Source: Bacillota bacterium
GTDB taxonomy: Bacteria; Bacillota; UBA4882; UBA10575
Reading direction: 5' to 3'
DNA: 10,287 nucleotides
Assembly: GCA_012521315.1 (NCBI GenBank)
Contig: JAAYMP010000208.1
Location: forward strand, 1-10,287
Below, piece by piece: positions 1 through 6,368 of this stretch. The notes beneath the pieces are model-generated. The model was given only the letters and a program-made list of their open reading frames with translations, made no database searches and was not told the origin of the DNA. The stretch's first letter is position 1. Each line of letters starts with the position of its first letter. A program made the position numbers and the translations under genes.

Positions 1-138
1 CTTGGGGTGGCGGAGACCTTGACGAAAGGGTTTCTCTCCTCGCAACTGGCTGATGCGATTGCCTTCGGTTTACTCATCCTTATTCTGGTGGTTAAACCAT
101 CGGGTCTCCTGGGCAAACCCATGGGGGAGAAAGTGTAG
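1..138 (+). CDS. livH: LivH C-terminal fragment, branched-chain amino acid ABC transporter permease (5' end outside window)
   Basis: The frame open from base 1 encodes the last 45 residues of an integral membrane protein and stops at TAG 136-138. It has a final hydrophobic helix (AIAFGLLILILVVKPSGLLG) followed by a short basic tail (GKPMGEKV). The segment DAIAFxxLILxLxxxPxGLLG is typical of the C terminus of LivH-type permeases of the BPD_transp_2 family, which pair with LivM to form the transmembrane pore for leucine, isoleucine and valine uptake. The stop codon directly abuts the GTG start of livM, and livG and livF follow, so the operon order livHMGF supports the call. The missing N terminus and any substrate-binding protein (LivJ/LivK type) would lie upstream. 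The paralogous amide/urea-type permease UrtB is possible in principle, but the neighbours favour the liv family. Confidence 0.85.
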   Translation, partial: LGVAETLTKGFLSSQLADAIAFGLLILILVVKPSGLLGKPMGEKV

Positions 139-1167
139 GTGAACTTGATGAGTAAAAAGACGAACACCATAGTTTCTGCGCTGATCGTGGCCATAGTTTT
201 ACTCGTCCTTAATCTTCTGGTGATGCTCCGGGTGATCGATGAGTACACCAGCCAGGTTTTGACCATTGCCGGGATCAATGTGATCATTGCTTTAGGCTTA
301 AATTTGATCTCCGGTTTCACCGGCCAACTCGCCTTGGGCCATGCCGGTTTCATGGCGATCGGGGCTTACACCACGGCGGCTTTGGTGATGAAGATCAACC
401 TTCCCCTTTTGGTGGCCGTGCTTGGCGGGGCCTTGATGGCGGCCCTTTTTGGGTTTTTAATCGGCCTTCCCACTTTGCGTTTGCGCGGTGATTACTTGGC
501 CATTGTCACGCTGGGTTTTGGGGAGATCATCCGGGTGCTGATGATCAACCTTCCCGAACTGACGGGCGGCCCCGCCGGGTTAAAAGGGATCCCCACTTAT
601 ACCACGGACTTTTTTTGGCGGCCGGTGCTCTCCTTTGCTCTGGTCTACCTGACGATGACGCTGGTTGTGATCCTACTCAATAACCTCCTCAACTCCTCCC
701 ACGGCGCGGCGATTATCTCCATCCGCGAGGATGAAATTGCGGCCAATGCCATGGGAATCAATGTTTTTTATTATAAATTGTACGCCTTTACCCTTTCCGC
801 CTTCATTGGGGGCTTGGGCGGCGCCCTTTATGCACCGTTCTTCGGTTACTTGAGCCCCAATATGTTTAACTTCCAAAAGTCCGTTGAATTTTTGATCATT
901 GTTGTTTTGGGCGGGATGGGGAACCTGACCGGGACGGTCGTGGCCGGGATAGGCCTCACTTATCTGCAGGAGATCTTGCGTTTCCTCAAAGACTACCGCC
1001 TGGTGATTTACCCGATCATCCTGATTCTGGTGATGATCTTTCAACCTTCCGGGATTATGGGCTTGTTTGGGAATAAGGAGTTTTCTTTGACCCGTCTGGC
1101 CGGCAGTATCGTCGGGAAGCAGCAGGACGGGGAGAATTCTTCGGAGAAGGCGGGTGAGGTCCAATGA
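139..1167 (+). CDS. livM: LivM, branched-chain amino acid ABC transporter permease
   Basis: This is the second permease of a high-affinity branched-chain amino acid importer in the cytoplasmic membrane. The 342-residue product is hydrophobic throughout, with many predicted membrane helices. It carries the LivM hallmark GLNLISGFTGQLALGHAGF at residues 53-71, the conserved cytoplasmic loop IREDEIAANAMGIN at 195-208 (the likely coupling contact with the ATPases), and GGMGNLTG near residue 258. The C terminus is a hydrophilic tail of about 30 residues. The start is ambiguous. GTG 139 abuts the livH stop and has GGGGGAG eight bases upstream. ATG 148 (three residues shorter) has AGGTGA (137-142) five bases upstream and fits equally well. 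The 3' end overlaps livG by four bases (ATGA), which suggests coupled translation. The substrate is inferred from family and operon; related systems carry other amino acids or amides. Confidence 0.93.
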   Translation: MNLMSKKTNTIVSALIVAIVLLVLNLLVMLRVIDEYTSQVLTIAGINVIIALGLNLISGFTGQLALGHAGFMAIGAYTTAALVMKINLPLLVAVLGGALMAALFGFLIGLPTLRLRGDYLAIVTLGFGEIIRVLMINLPELTGGPAGLKGIPTYTTDFFWRPVLSFALVYLTMTLVVILLNNLLNSSHGAAIISIREDEIAANAMGINVFYYKLYAFTLSAFIGGLGGALYAPFFGYLSPNMFNFQKSVEFLIIVVLGGMGNLTGTVVAGIGLTYLQEILRFLKDYRLVIYPIILILVMIFQPSGIMGLFGNKEFSLTRLAGSIVGKQQDGENSSEKAGEVQ

Positions 1168-1955
1168 CCGTCCTGAAGATCGAAAACCTTTCGATTCAGT
1201 TCGGCGGGTTGATGGCGGTGGCCAATTTAAATCTGGACGTCAAAAAGGGCGAACTGATCGGTTTGATCGGCCCGAACGGAGCCGGAAAGACGACGGTCTT
1301 TAACATGTTGACCGGTGTCTATAAACCAACGGCGGGCCGGATTATGGTTCAGGACCGCGCCGGCCGGGTTCAAGACATCGCCCCGCTCCAGCCTTACCAG
1401 ATCACCGCCTTGGGGATGGCGCGGACCTTCCAGAACATTCGCCTCTTTAAAAACCTGACCGTTCTGGATAATGTGCGGATTGGCAACCATCTGAATGTGA
1501 AATACCGGAGCGTGGACGGGATTTTCCGGCTGCCCGTTTATTACCGGGAAGAGAAGTGGATTGAAGAAGAGTGCCGGGAACTCCTCAAGATCTTCGATAT
1601 CGAACAGAAAAGCGGCGAGTTGGCGAAGAACCTTCCCTACGGCGAGCAGCGGAAACTGGAGATTGTCCGGGCGCTGGCGACCAAACCCCACATCCTCCTC
1701 TTGGATGAGCCGGCCGCCGGCATGAACCCCCAGGAAACACTGGAACTGATGGATTTGATTAAATATATCAGAGAACGGTTTGACCTCACCATTGTCCTGA
1801 TCGAGCACGATATGAAACTGGTCATGGGGATCTGCCAACGGATTGTGGTCTTGGATTACGGGCGGATGATCGCCTGTGGAACGCCCAAGGAGGTTGCCCA
1901 TAATCCGCTGGTGGTCAAAGCCTACCTGGGGAAGGAGTTGGAGAACGATGCTTAA
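1164..1955 (+). CDS. livG: LivG, branched-chain amino acid ABC transporter ATP-binding protein
   Basis: This is one of the two cytoplasmic ATPases that power LivH/LivM. The 263-residue product has a complete ABC domain: Walker A GPNGAGKTT at 36-44, the LivG-type signature LPYGEQ at 157-162 (replacing LSGGQ), Walker B ILLLDEP at 177-183 with catalytic E182, and the switch histidine H215 in IEHDM. The stretch LFKNLTVLDNV and the insert before the signature are typical of LivG rather than LivF. The ATG overlaps the livM stop as ATGA, with GTGAGGT (1154-1160) three bases upstream. The C terminus ends in KAYLGKELENDA, and the last codons overlap the livF start by eight bases. All catalytic motifs are intact, so the protein should be active. 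Confidence 0.95.
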   Translation: MTVLKIENLSIQFGGLMAVANLNLDVKKGELIGLIGPNGAGKTTVFNMLTGVYKPTAGRIMVQDRAGRVQDIAPLQPYQITALGMARTFQNIRLFKNLTVLDNVRIGNHLNVKYRSVDGIFRLPVYYREEKWIEEECRELLKIFDIEQKSGELAKNLPYGEQRKLEIVRALATKPHILLLDEPAAGMNPQETLELMDLIKYIRERFDLTIVLIEHDMKLVMGICQRIVVLDYGRMIACGTPKEVAHNPLVVKAYLGKELENDA

Positions 1956-2652
1956 GGTGGAGAAGCTGGATGTTTATTACGGTAATATCCGTGCCCTGCA
2001 CGAGGTTAGTTTCGAAGTTAACAAAGGCGAGATCGTTACTTTAATCGGGGCGAACGGTGCGGGTAAGACCACGGTTCTCCATACCATCTCCGGGTTGGTT
2101 CCGGCCCGGGCGGGGAGCGTGCGGTTCTACGATCAGGAGCTGACACGACTGACTCCCCATAAGATCGTGCAGTTGGGACTGGCCCAAGTGCCGGAAGGCA
2201 GAAGGATTTTTGCCAATCTTACCGTAAAAGAAAATTTAGAGATGGGTGCCTACACCCGGAGAGACGCCAAAGGAATCAAGGACGATTACGAGCAGGTCTT
2301 CATGCGCTTTCCTCGCCTGAAGGAACGCCTCAACCAAATGGCTGGCACCCTAAGCGGCGGTGAACAACAGATGTTGGCCATCGGGCGGACGTTGATGGCC
2401 CGGCCGAAACTCGTCCTGATGGATGAGCCGTCGATGGGTTTGGCCCCGTTACTGGTGGGGGAGATCTTTGCGATCATTAAGGAGATCAACGCTGCCGGGA
2501 CCACCATCTTATTGGTGGAACAAAACGCCCAAATGGCCCTCTCCATTGCCAACCGCGCTTATGTTTTGGAGACCGGCCGGGTGGTCTTGCAGGGCGACGC
2601 CAAAACTTTGGCCGACAGCGAAGAAGTACGGAAGGCTTATTTAGGCGGGTAA
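1948..2652 (+). CDS. livF: LivF, branched-chain amino acid ABC transporter ATP-binding protein
   Basis: This is the second ATPase of the importer and probably pairs with LivG. From ATG 1948 the product is 234 residues, the usual LivF length. Walker A is GANGAGKTT at 34-42, the signature LSGGEQQ starts at 135, and Walker B LVLMDEP is at 155-161 followed by SMGLAP. The switch position reads VEQN (190-193), with glutamine in place of histidine, as in other LivF proteins, so it is not a defect. The frame stays open upstream to 1876, but those 24 codons translate to a basic, tryptophan-rich stretch inside livG. ATG 1948 has AAGGAG (1932-1937) and a nearer GGAG, and the protein then begins MLKVEKLDVYYG, exactly as LivF proteins do. 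It overlaps livG by eight bases. The next gene begins 34 bases downstream. Confidence 0.95.
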   Translation: MLKVEKLDVYYGNIRALHEVSFEVNKGEIVTLIGANGAGKTTVLHTISGLVPARAGSVRFYDQELTRLTPHKIVQLGLAQVPEGRRIFANLTVKENLEMGAYTRRDAKGIKDDYEQVFMRFPRLKERLNQMAGTLSGGEQQMLAIGRTLMARPKLVLMDEPSMGLAPLLVGEIFAIIKEINAAGTTILLVEQNAQMALSIANRAYVLETGRVVLQGDAKTLADSEEVRKAYLGG

Positions 2653-2686
2653 GCGCGGAAAATGGACGAAACGGAGGGATAGAAAG

Positions 2687-3316
2687 ATGTATGTGCGGAA
2701 CCGGATGACAGTAAACCCGATTACGGTCACCCCCGACACCACGATTGCCACGGCTTTGGAGATCATGCACGAGAAGAAGATCAACCGGATCCCCGTGGTA
2801 AAAGACGGCAAACTGGTCGGGATTATTACCGAACGGAAGTTGATGGAGGTCTCGCCCTCTTCCGCCACCTCGCTTAGTGTTTTTGAGTTGAACTACCTTT
2901 TGACCAAGAGCAGAGTGGAACAGGTGATGACCAAAAAAGTGGTCACCGTTTCCCCGGATGATCTGCTGGAAGTAGCGGCCCTTAAGATGCGCGACAACAG
3001 TGTGGGCGGGCTTCCGGTGGTGGAGAACGGGAAGGTGGTTGGGATTATCACCGAATCCAACATCTTCGACGCCTTCATTGAAATTATGGGTTTCCGGGAA
3101 AAAGGCAGCCGGATTTCGATCCTGATCCAAGAAGACCGGCCGGGGGTCCTGGCGGAACTGGCGCAGACGGTGGCGACCTGCGATATCAACATCACCCACA
3201 TGGCGATTTACCATGGGGAGATTGTCCTCCGGGTCGATACCCGCCAGCCCGAGGCACTCCTTGAAAAGCTGAAGGAGAAAGGATTCCGGGTTACTTCGGT
3301 TACGGTTTCGGCGTGA
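2687..3316 (+). CDS. CBS-CBS-ACT domain protein (AcuB-like), putative amino acid/nucleotide sensor
   Basis: This 209-residue soluble protein has two CBS motifs followed by an ACT domain. CBS1 spans roughly residues 1-60 and ends VGIITER (44-50). CBS2 spans roughly 75-135 and ends VGIITES (118-124). The ACT domain runs from about 141 to the end, with the ligand-loop motif EDRPGVLAEL from residue 149. CBS pairs usually bind adenine nucleotides and ACT domains often bind amino acids. The same architecture and length occur in B. subtilis AcuB, whose biochemical role is poorly defined. There is no DNA-binding or enzyme domain. The start is supported by GGAGGG (2673-2678) eight bases before ATG. 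The gene lies 34 bases after livF with no terminator between them and is followed by a strong terminator, so it is probably the last gene of the liv transcript. A role as a branched-chain amino acid or energy sensor for the transporter is inference only. Confidence 0.85.
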   Translation: MYVRNRMTVNPITVTPDTTIATALEIMHEKKINRIPVVKDGKLVGIITERKLMEVSPSSATSLSVFELNYLLTKSRVEQVMTKKVVTVSPDDLLEVAALKMRDNSVGGLPVVENGKVVGIITESNIFDAFIEIMGFREKGSRISILIQEDRPGVLAELAQTVATCDINITHMAIYHGEIVLRVDTRQPEALLEKLKEKGFRVTSVTVSA

Positions 3317-3364
3317 GCGCGCCGCGCTTGAGAAAGACAAGAAAAAAGATCTGGTTGTTCTTCA

Positions 3365-3397
3365 TAAACTGTCTTTTCCGAGACAGTTTATTTTTTT
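3365..3397 (+). terminator. Intrinsic terminator of the liv-CBS/ACT operon
   Basis: A perfect 10-bp stem, TAAACTGTCT (3365-3374) with AGACAGTTTA (3381-3390), closes a six-base loop and is followed at once by seven T (3391-3397). It starts 49 bases after the stop of the CBS-ACT gene and sits just before the promoter of the next operon. The opposite strand has no adjacent T run, so it should act on + strand transcripts only. Confidence 0.95.
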
Positions 3398-3404
3398 AAA
3401 AGGC

Positions 3405-3433
3405 TTGACTTTTCGACCACGGGTCTTTATACT
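3405..3433 (+). promoter_or_regulatory. Sigma-A (sigma-70 type) promoter for ylxM-ffh-rpsP
   Basis: The -35 box TTGACT (3405-3410) matches five of six consensus bases. A 17-base spacer follows, then the -10 box TATACT (3428-3433), also five of six. Transcription would start near 3440, giving a leader of about 45 bases before the ylxM start. The -35 box begins seven bases after the T run of the preceding terminator, so this promoter separates two adjacent operons. No operator-like repeat is evident around it. Confidence 0.85.
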
Positions 3434-3467
3434 TAATTGGTGGTGTAAAGCAAATATACTTGTCAGC

Positions 3468-3474
3468 AAGGAGG
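3468..3474 (+). promoter_or_regulatory. Ribosome binding site that fixes the ylxM start
   Basis: AAGGAGG, a full match to the anti-Shine-Dalgarno core, lies nine bases before ATG 3484. It lies inside the longer open frame that begins at TTG 3460, so translation from 3460 would cover it. This favours ATG 3484 as the true start. Confidence 0.85.
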
Positions 3475-3483
3475 CTCATCGGG

Positions 3484-3888
3484 ATGGACGATGTGGTGCG
3501 GATGGGCCTGCTCTATGATTTTTACGGTGGCTTACTGACCAAGAAACAACAACGGGTATTTGGCCTGTATTATCTGGAAAACCTTTCCCTGGCCGAGATC
3601 GCGGAGGAAGTCGGCACGACCAGACAGGCCGTGCACGACCTTTTGCAACGCACGGCCAAACTCCTCAGCGACTGGGAGAGTAAATTGGGGTTGGTCGACC
3701 GCTATTTACAGGAGTTGGCGGCGGTAGAAGCAGTTAAGCAGGCCGTTGGCCATCTGGCCGGTGTCCTTCCGGCTGAAGACCGGGTGGCGCAGGCCCTGTC
3801 GCAGGTCCAAAATGCCTTGAGCCGTCTCCTTTCCGTGCTGGAGCTGGAAATGGAAGGAGAACTGCTGACGACCGGGGCGGACCATTAG
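3484..3888 (+). CDS. ylxM: YlxM family putative HTH protein of the signal recognition particle pathway
   Basis: The product has 134 residues from ATG 3484. It begins MDDVVRMGLLYDFYGGLLTKKQQ, as YlxM/UPF0122 proteins do, and carries a sigma-70 region 4-like helix-turn-helix at about 34-54 (LSLAEIAEEVGTTRQAVHD). The remaining 75 or so residues are charged and probably helical, making it somewhat longer than the usual 105-115 residues. YlxM genes in Bacillota and Mollicutes usually lie directly before ffh, and here ffh starts 26 bases later. A streptococcal homologue has been reported to interact with SRP components, so a role in protein targeting is likelier than classic transcription control, despite the HTH fold. 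Transcription comes from the promoter at 3405-3433. The upstream TTG 3460 extension (eight residues) is rejected because it overlaps the Shine-Dalgarno site. Confidence 0.92.
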   Translation: MDDVVRMGLLYDFYGGLLTKKQQRVFGLYYLENLSLAEIAEEVGTTRQAVHDLLQRTAKLLSDWESKLGLVDRYLQELAAVEAVKQAVGHLAGVLPAEDRVAQALSQVQNALSRLLSVLELEMEGELLTTGADH

Positions 3889-3914
3889 GGAGCAAGGGGA
3901 GCGGAGAAGAGACG

Positions 3915-5240
3915 ATGGTTTTTTCAGCACTGTCGGAAAAACTTCAGGATACCTTCCGTCGTTTGCGCGGGAAAGGAAAATTGAGCGAGAAAGATGTGGA
4001 CGAAGCCTTGCGCGAGGTCAAGCTGGCCCTGCTGGAGGCCGATGTTCACTTTCGCGTGGTGCGGAATTTCATCAACCGGGTCCGGGAGCGGGCTGTCGGC
4101 CAGGAAGTGATCAACAGCCTGACCCCCGGGCAGATGGTGATCAAGATTGTCCACCAGGAACTGACCGGCATGATGGGGGAGAAAGCGGAAAAGCTCAGGA
4201 CCGGCGACCGGTCCCCCTCCGTATATCTGCTCGCCGGTCTCCAAGGGGCGGGAAAGACGACCACCGCCGGCAAACTCGCCGGTTACCTCCAGAAACAAGG
4301 GCGACGGCCTTTGCTGGTGGCGGCGGATATATACCGGCCGGCGGCCGTGAAACAACTGGAAGTCCTTGGCGAGCAGCTTGGCGTCCCGGTGTTTAGCGAC
4401 CCCGGACGGGATCCGGTGACCATTGCCGCCGCCGGTGTGGAGAAGGCCCGCCAGACCCAAAGGGATGTCGTCTTAATTGACACGGCCGGCCGTTTGCATA
4501 TTGACGAAGAGCTCATGGGTGAACTAGCCGCGATCAAAGCGGCGGTTGACCCGGTCGAGGTCCTGCTGGTGGTTGATGCCATGACCGGGCAGGATGCGGT
4601 TAATGTGGCCCAAAACTTCAATGCCCAATTGGGCCTGACCGGTTTGATCCTGACCAAACTGGATAGTGATACCCGCGGCGGGGCCGCCCTTTCGATCCGG
4701 GAGCTCACCGGCTGCCCAATCAAATTCGTGGGCAGCGGAGAGAAACTGGACGGGATCGAGGTCTTCCACCCGGAGCGGTTGGCCTCCCGCATTCTGGGGA
4801 TGGGCGACGTTTTAACCCTGATCGAAAAGGCCGAAGCAACGGTCGAAGCGGAGCAGGCGAAAGCCTTGATGAAAAAGATCCAAAAGGATGAGTTTACATT
4901 GGAAGATTTTTTGGATCAGATGCGCCAGGTCCAAAAGATGGGTCCTTTGGATCAACTCCTCGGGATGCTGCCGGGCCTGAAGCCCAAGCAGTTGCAAGGT
5001 TTGGTCCTTGACGAGAAGGAGATGAAACACGTTGAAGCGATCATCCAGTCGATGACGCCGCAGGAACGGCGGGCGCCACAGATCATCAACGCCAGCCGGC
5101 GGCGGCGGATCGCCCAAGGTTCCGGCCGGCCGGTGCAGGAAGTGAACCGTTTGCTCAACCAGTTTGAACAGAGTAAAAAAATGATGAAGCAACTGGGGAA
5201 AATTGGCAAAGGCGGGCTGCCTAAGTTGCCATTTTGGTAA
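3915..5240 (+). CDS. ffh: Ffh, signal recognition particle protein (SRP54 GTPase)
   Basis: Ffh binds 4.5S/SRP RNA and delivers ribosomes carrying membrane-protein signal sequences to FtsY at the membrane. The 441 residues give the expected order. The helical N domain covers about 1-85. The GTPase G domain has G1 GLQGAGKTTT at 108-117, DTAGR at 189-193 and TKLD at 247-250, the last followed by SDTRGGAALS. The methionine-rich M domain runs from about 300. The RNA-binding signature SRRRRIAQGSGRPVQEVNR begins at residue 394, and the protein ends in the usual KLPFW-type tail. The start ATG 3915 has GGAG (3903-3906) eight bases upstream. Length and all motifs are normal. I do not see the SRP RNA gene (ffs/scr) in this window, and ftsY, often upstream of ylxM in Bacillota, is absent here. 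Confidence 0.98.
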   Translation: MVFSALSEKLQDTFRRLRGKGKLSEKDVDEALREVKLALLEADVHFRVVRNFINRVRERAVGQEVINSLTPGQMVIKIVHQELTGMMGEKAEKLRTGDRSPSVYLLAGLQGAGKTTTAGKLAGYLQKQGRRPLLVAADIYRPAAVKQLEVLGEQLGVPVFSDPGRDPVTIAAAGVEKARQTQRDVVLIDTAGRLHIDEELMGELAAIKAAVDPVEVLLVVDAMTGQDAVNVAQNFNAQLGLTGLILTKLDSDTRGGAALSIRELTGCPIKFVGSGEKLDGIEVFHPERLASRILGMGDVLTLIEKAEATVEAEQAKALMKKIQKDEFTLEDFLDQMRQVQKMGPLDQLLGMLPGLKPKQLQGLVLDEKEMKHVEAIIQSMTPQERRAPQIINASRRRRIAQGSGRPVQEVNRLLNQFEQSKKMMKQLGKIGKGGLPKLPFW

Positions 5241-5258
5241 GCCGGCCGGTCAATATTA

Positions 5259-5264
5259 TATAAT
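5259..5264 (+). promoter_or_regulatory. Possible internal -10 element upstream of rpsP
   Basis: A perfect TATAAT sits in a short A+T-rich strip (5251-5269) of the otherwise G+C-rich 52-base gap between ffh and rpsP. The best -35 candidate, TTGGTA (5234-5239), matches only four of six bases and gives a long 19-base spacer, and there is no extended -10 TG. It may be a weak internal promoter that raises ribosomal protein expression, or simply an unstructured region before the ribosome binding site. Confidence 0.25.
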
Positions 5265-5292
5265 TGAAACTAACGCGAGGGGGTGAGAGAAG

Positions 5293-5562
5293 ATGGTTCG
5301 GATTCGGCTAACCCGGTTGGGAGCGAAGAAACGTCCTTTTTACCGGTTTGTGGTGGCTGATTCCCGTGCGCCGCGGGATGGGAGGTTTATTGAGATTTTA
5401 GGTCATTATAACCCGATTGCCAACCCGACGGAATTAGTGGTAGATAAGGAAAAAGCCTTATACTGGTTGGGCCAAGGAGCACAACCGTCGGAGCCTGTCA
5501 AGAGGTTGAAAAAAAGGCTGGTGTCCTTGGTTCCGAGGCGGTCGGGGAGTGAAAGGGTGTGA
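5293..5562 (+). CDS. rpsP: 30S ribosomal protein S16
   Basis: The 89-residue product is a complete S16, a protein of the 30S body that binds 16S rRNA and supports small-subunit assembly. The N-terminal signature MVRIRLTRLGAKKRPFYR, then VVADSRAPRDGRFIEILGHYNP, and the later ALYWLGQGAQPSEPVKRL are all diagnostic. The start ATG has a strong site, AGGGGGTGA (5278-5286), six bases upstream. It lies 52 bases after ffh and six bases before khpA, inside the classic ffh-rpsP-khpA-rimM-trmD-rplS cluster. The short basic tail (RRSGSERV) is ordinary. Confidence 0.98.
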   Translation: MVRIRLTRLGAKKRPFYRFVVADSRAPRDGRFIEILGHYNPIANPTELVVDKEKALYWLGQGAQPSEPVKRLKKRLVSLVPRRSGSERV

Positions 5563-5568
5563 GTTACC

Positions 5569-5796
5569 TTGAAAGAACTGGTGGAGTTGATCGCCAAATC
5601 TTTGGTTGACCACGCGGAGGATGTTCAGGTTCGCCGGGAAGAGACGGATGACACCATTTTGTTGGAGATTTCGGTCAACAAGGAAGATCTGGGGAAGATC
5701 ATTGGGCGTAAAGGCCGGGTGATTAAGGCGATTCGGACTTTGGTCTGGGCCAGCGCTCCCGCGGATAAGCGTGTGATGGTGGAATTGATGGAATGA
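5569..5796 (+). CDS. khpA: KhpA, KH domain RNA-binding protein (YlqC family)
   Basis: This 75-residue protein is a single KH domain. The RNA-contacting GxxG loop is GRKG at residues 46-49 (LGKIIGRKGRVIKAIR), and the N terminus MKELVELIAKSLVDHAEDV matches the YlqC/KhpA family in length and pattern. In other Bacillota KhpA pairs with KhpB (Jag/EloR) and binds many RNAs, affecting cell elongation and division; that role here is by homology. The start is TTG 5569, with AAAGGGTG (5552-5559) nine bases upstream that overlaps the end of rpsP. A TTG start may lower its yield relative to S16. The last bases overlap rimM (ATGA), so translation of the two is probably coupled. Confidence 0.93.
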   Translation: MKELVELIAKSLVDHAEDVQVRREETDDTILLEISVNKEDLGKIIGRKGRVIKAIRTLVWASAPADKRVMVELME

Positions 5797-6368
5797 ACAA
5801 AAAGCATTCCCCCCACGATCCCTGGCGCAATCCGCCGCCGGGTATGATCGCGGTCGGCGAGGTTTTGACCACCCAGGGAAACAAAGGGGAAGTCAAGGTT
5901 GCGTCTTTAACCGACACCTTTGAACGTTGGTTGGAGTTGGAACGGGTCTTTGTTTATACCGACCGTGGCCCGAAAGCGCTCTTCCTGGAGAAAGCCCGCG
6001 CGTTCAAAGGGTTTGTGGTCGTCAAGTTTCGCGGAATTGACGATCTTTCCGCCGGCGAAGCGCTCCGGGGCGCGTTTTTGTGGCTGCCGGAAGCGGAAAG
6101 GCCGCCGCTGCCGCCGGACCGGTTCTACATTGACCAGGTGCTTGGGTTGAAGGTCGAGACGCTGGCCGGCCACCCCCTGGGCCAGGTGAAGGAGGTCCTT
6201 TTTACCGGCGGGAATGACGTTTATGTCATCCGGGGCGGGGAGTACGGTGAGTTTCTCCTCCCGGCCCTTAAGTCTGTTGTCCGCTTTGTTGACCTGCAGG
6301 CGGGGATCATGCGGGTGGAGTTGCCGCCCGGACTGCTGGACGAGGATGAGGAAGAAGAGAGATGTTAA
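5793..6368 (+). CDS. rimM: RimM, 16S rRNA processing / 30S maturation factor
   Basis: RimM helps assemble the head of the 30S subunit and binds ribosomal protein S19. The 191-residue product has the N-terminal RimM beta-barrel starting at MIAVGEVLTTQGNKGEVKV (residues 18-36) and a C-terminal PRC-barrel from about residue 111 (FYIDQVLGLKV, then GGNDVYVIRGG and LLPALKSVV). The first 17 residues (MNKKHSPHDPWRNPPPG) precede the usual family start. They are kept because ATG 5793 overlaps the khpA stop and has GGTGGA nine bases upstream, whereas ATG 5844 (residue 18) has no Shine-Dalgarno site. The C terminus is a run of acidic residues (DEDEEEE) whose GAG/GAA codons also provide the ribosome binding site of trmD, which overlaps by seven bases. 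Confidence 0.95.
   Translation: MNKKHSPHDPWRNPPPGMIAVGEVLTTQGNKGEVKVASLTDTFERWLELERVFVYTDRGPKALFLEKARAFKGFVVVKFRGIDDLSAGEALRGAFLWLPEAERPPLPPDRFYIDQVLGLKVETLAGHPLGQVKEVLFTGGNDVYVIRGGEYGEFLLPALKSVVRFVDLQAGIMRVELPPGLLDEDEEEERC

Noticed and set aside
1629..1646. Non-canonical ABC signature LPYGEQ in LivG
   Set aside because: This variant is normal for LivG-type ATPases.
1876..1947. Upstream in-frame extension of livF (24 codons)
   Set aside because: The extension is livG sequence read out of frame; ATG 1948 with AAGGAG restores the normal LivF N terminus.
2518..2526. Glutamine in place of the switch histidine in LivF (VEQN)
   Set aside because: Glutamine at this site is a known feature of LivF family ATPases, so it is not a defect.
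2486..3340. Long minus-strand open frame (284 residues) across livF and the CBS-ACT gene
   Set aside because: It lies antisense to two well-recognised genes, has no recognisable family pattern, and is the usual shadow produced by G+C-rich third positions.
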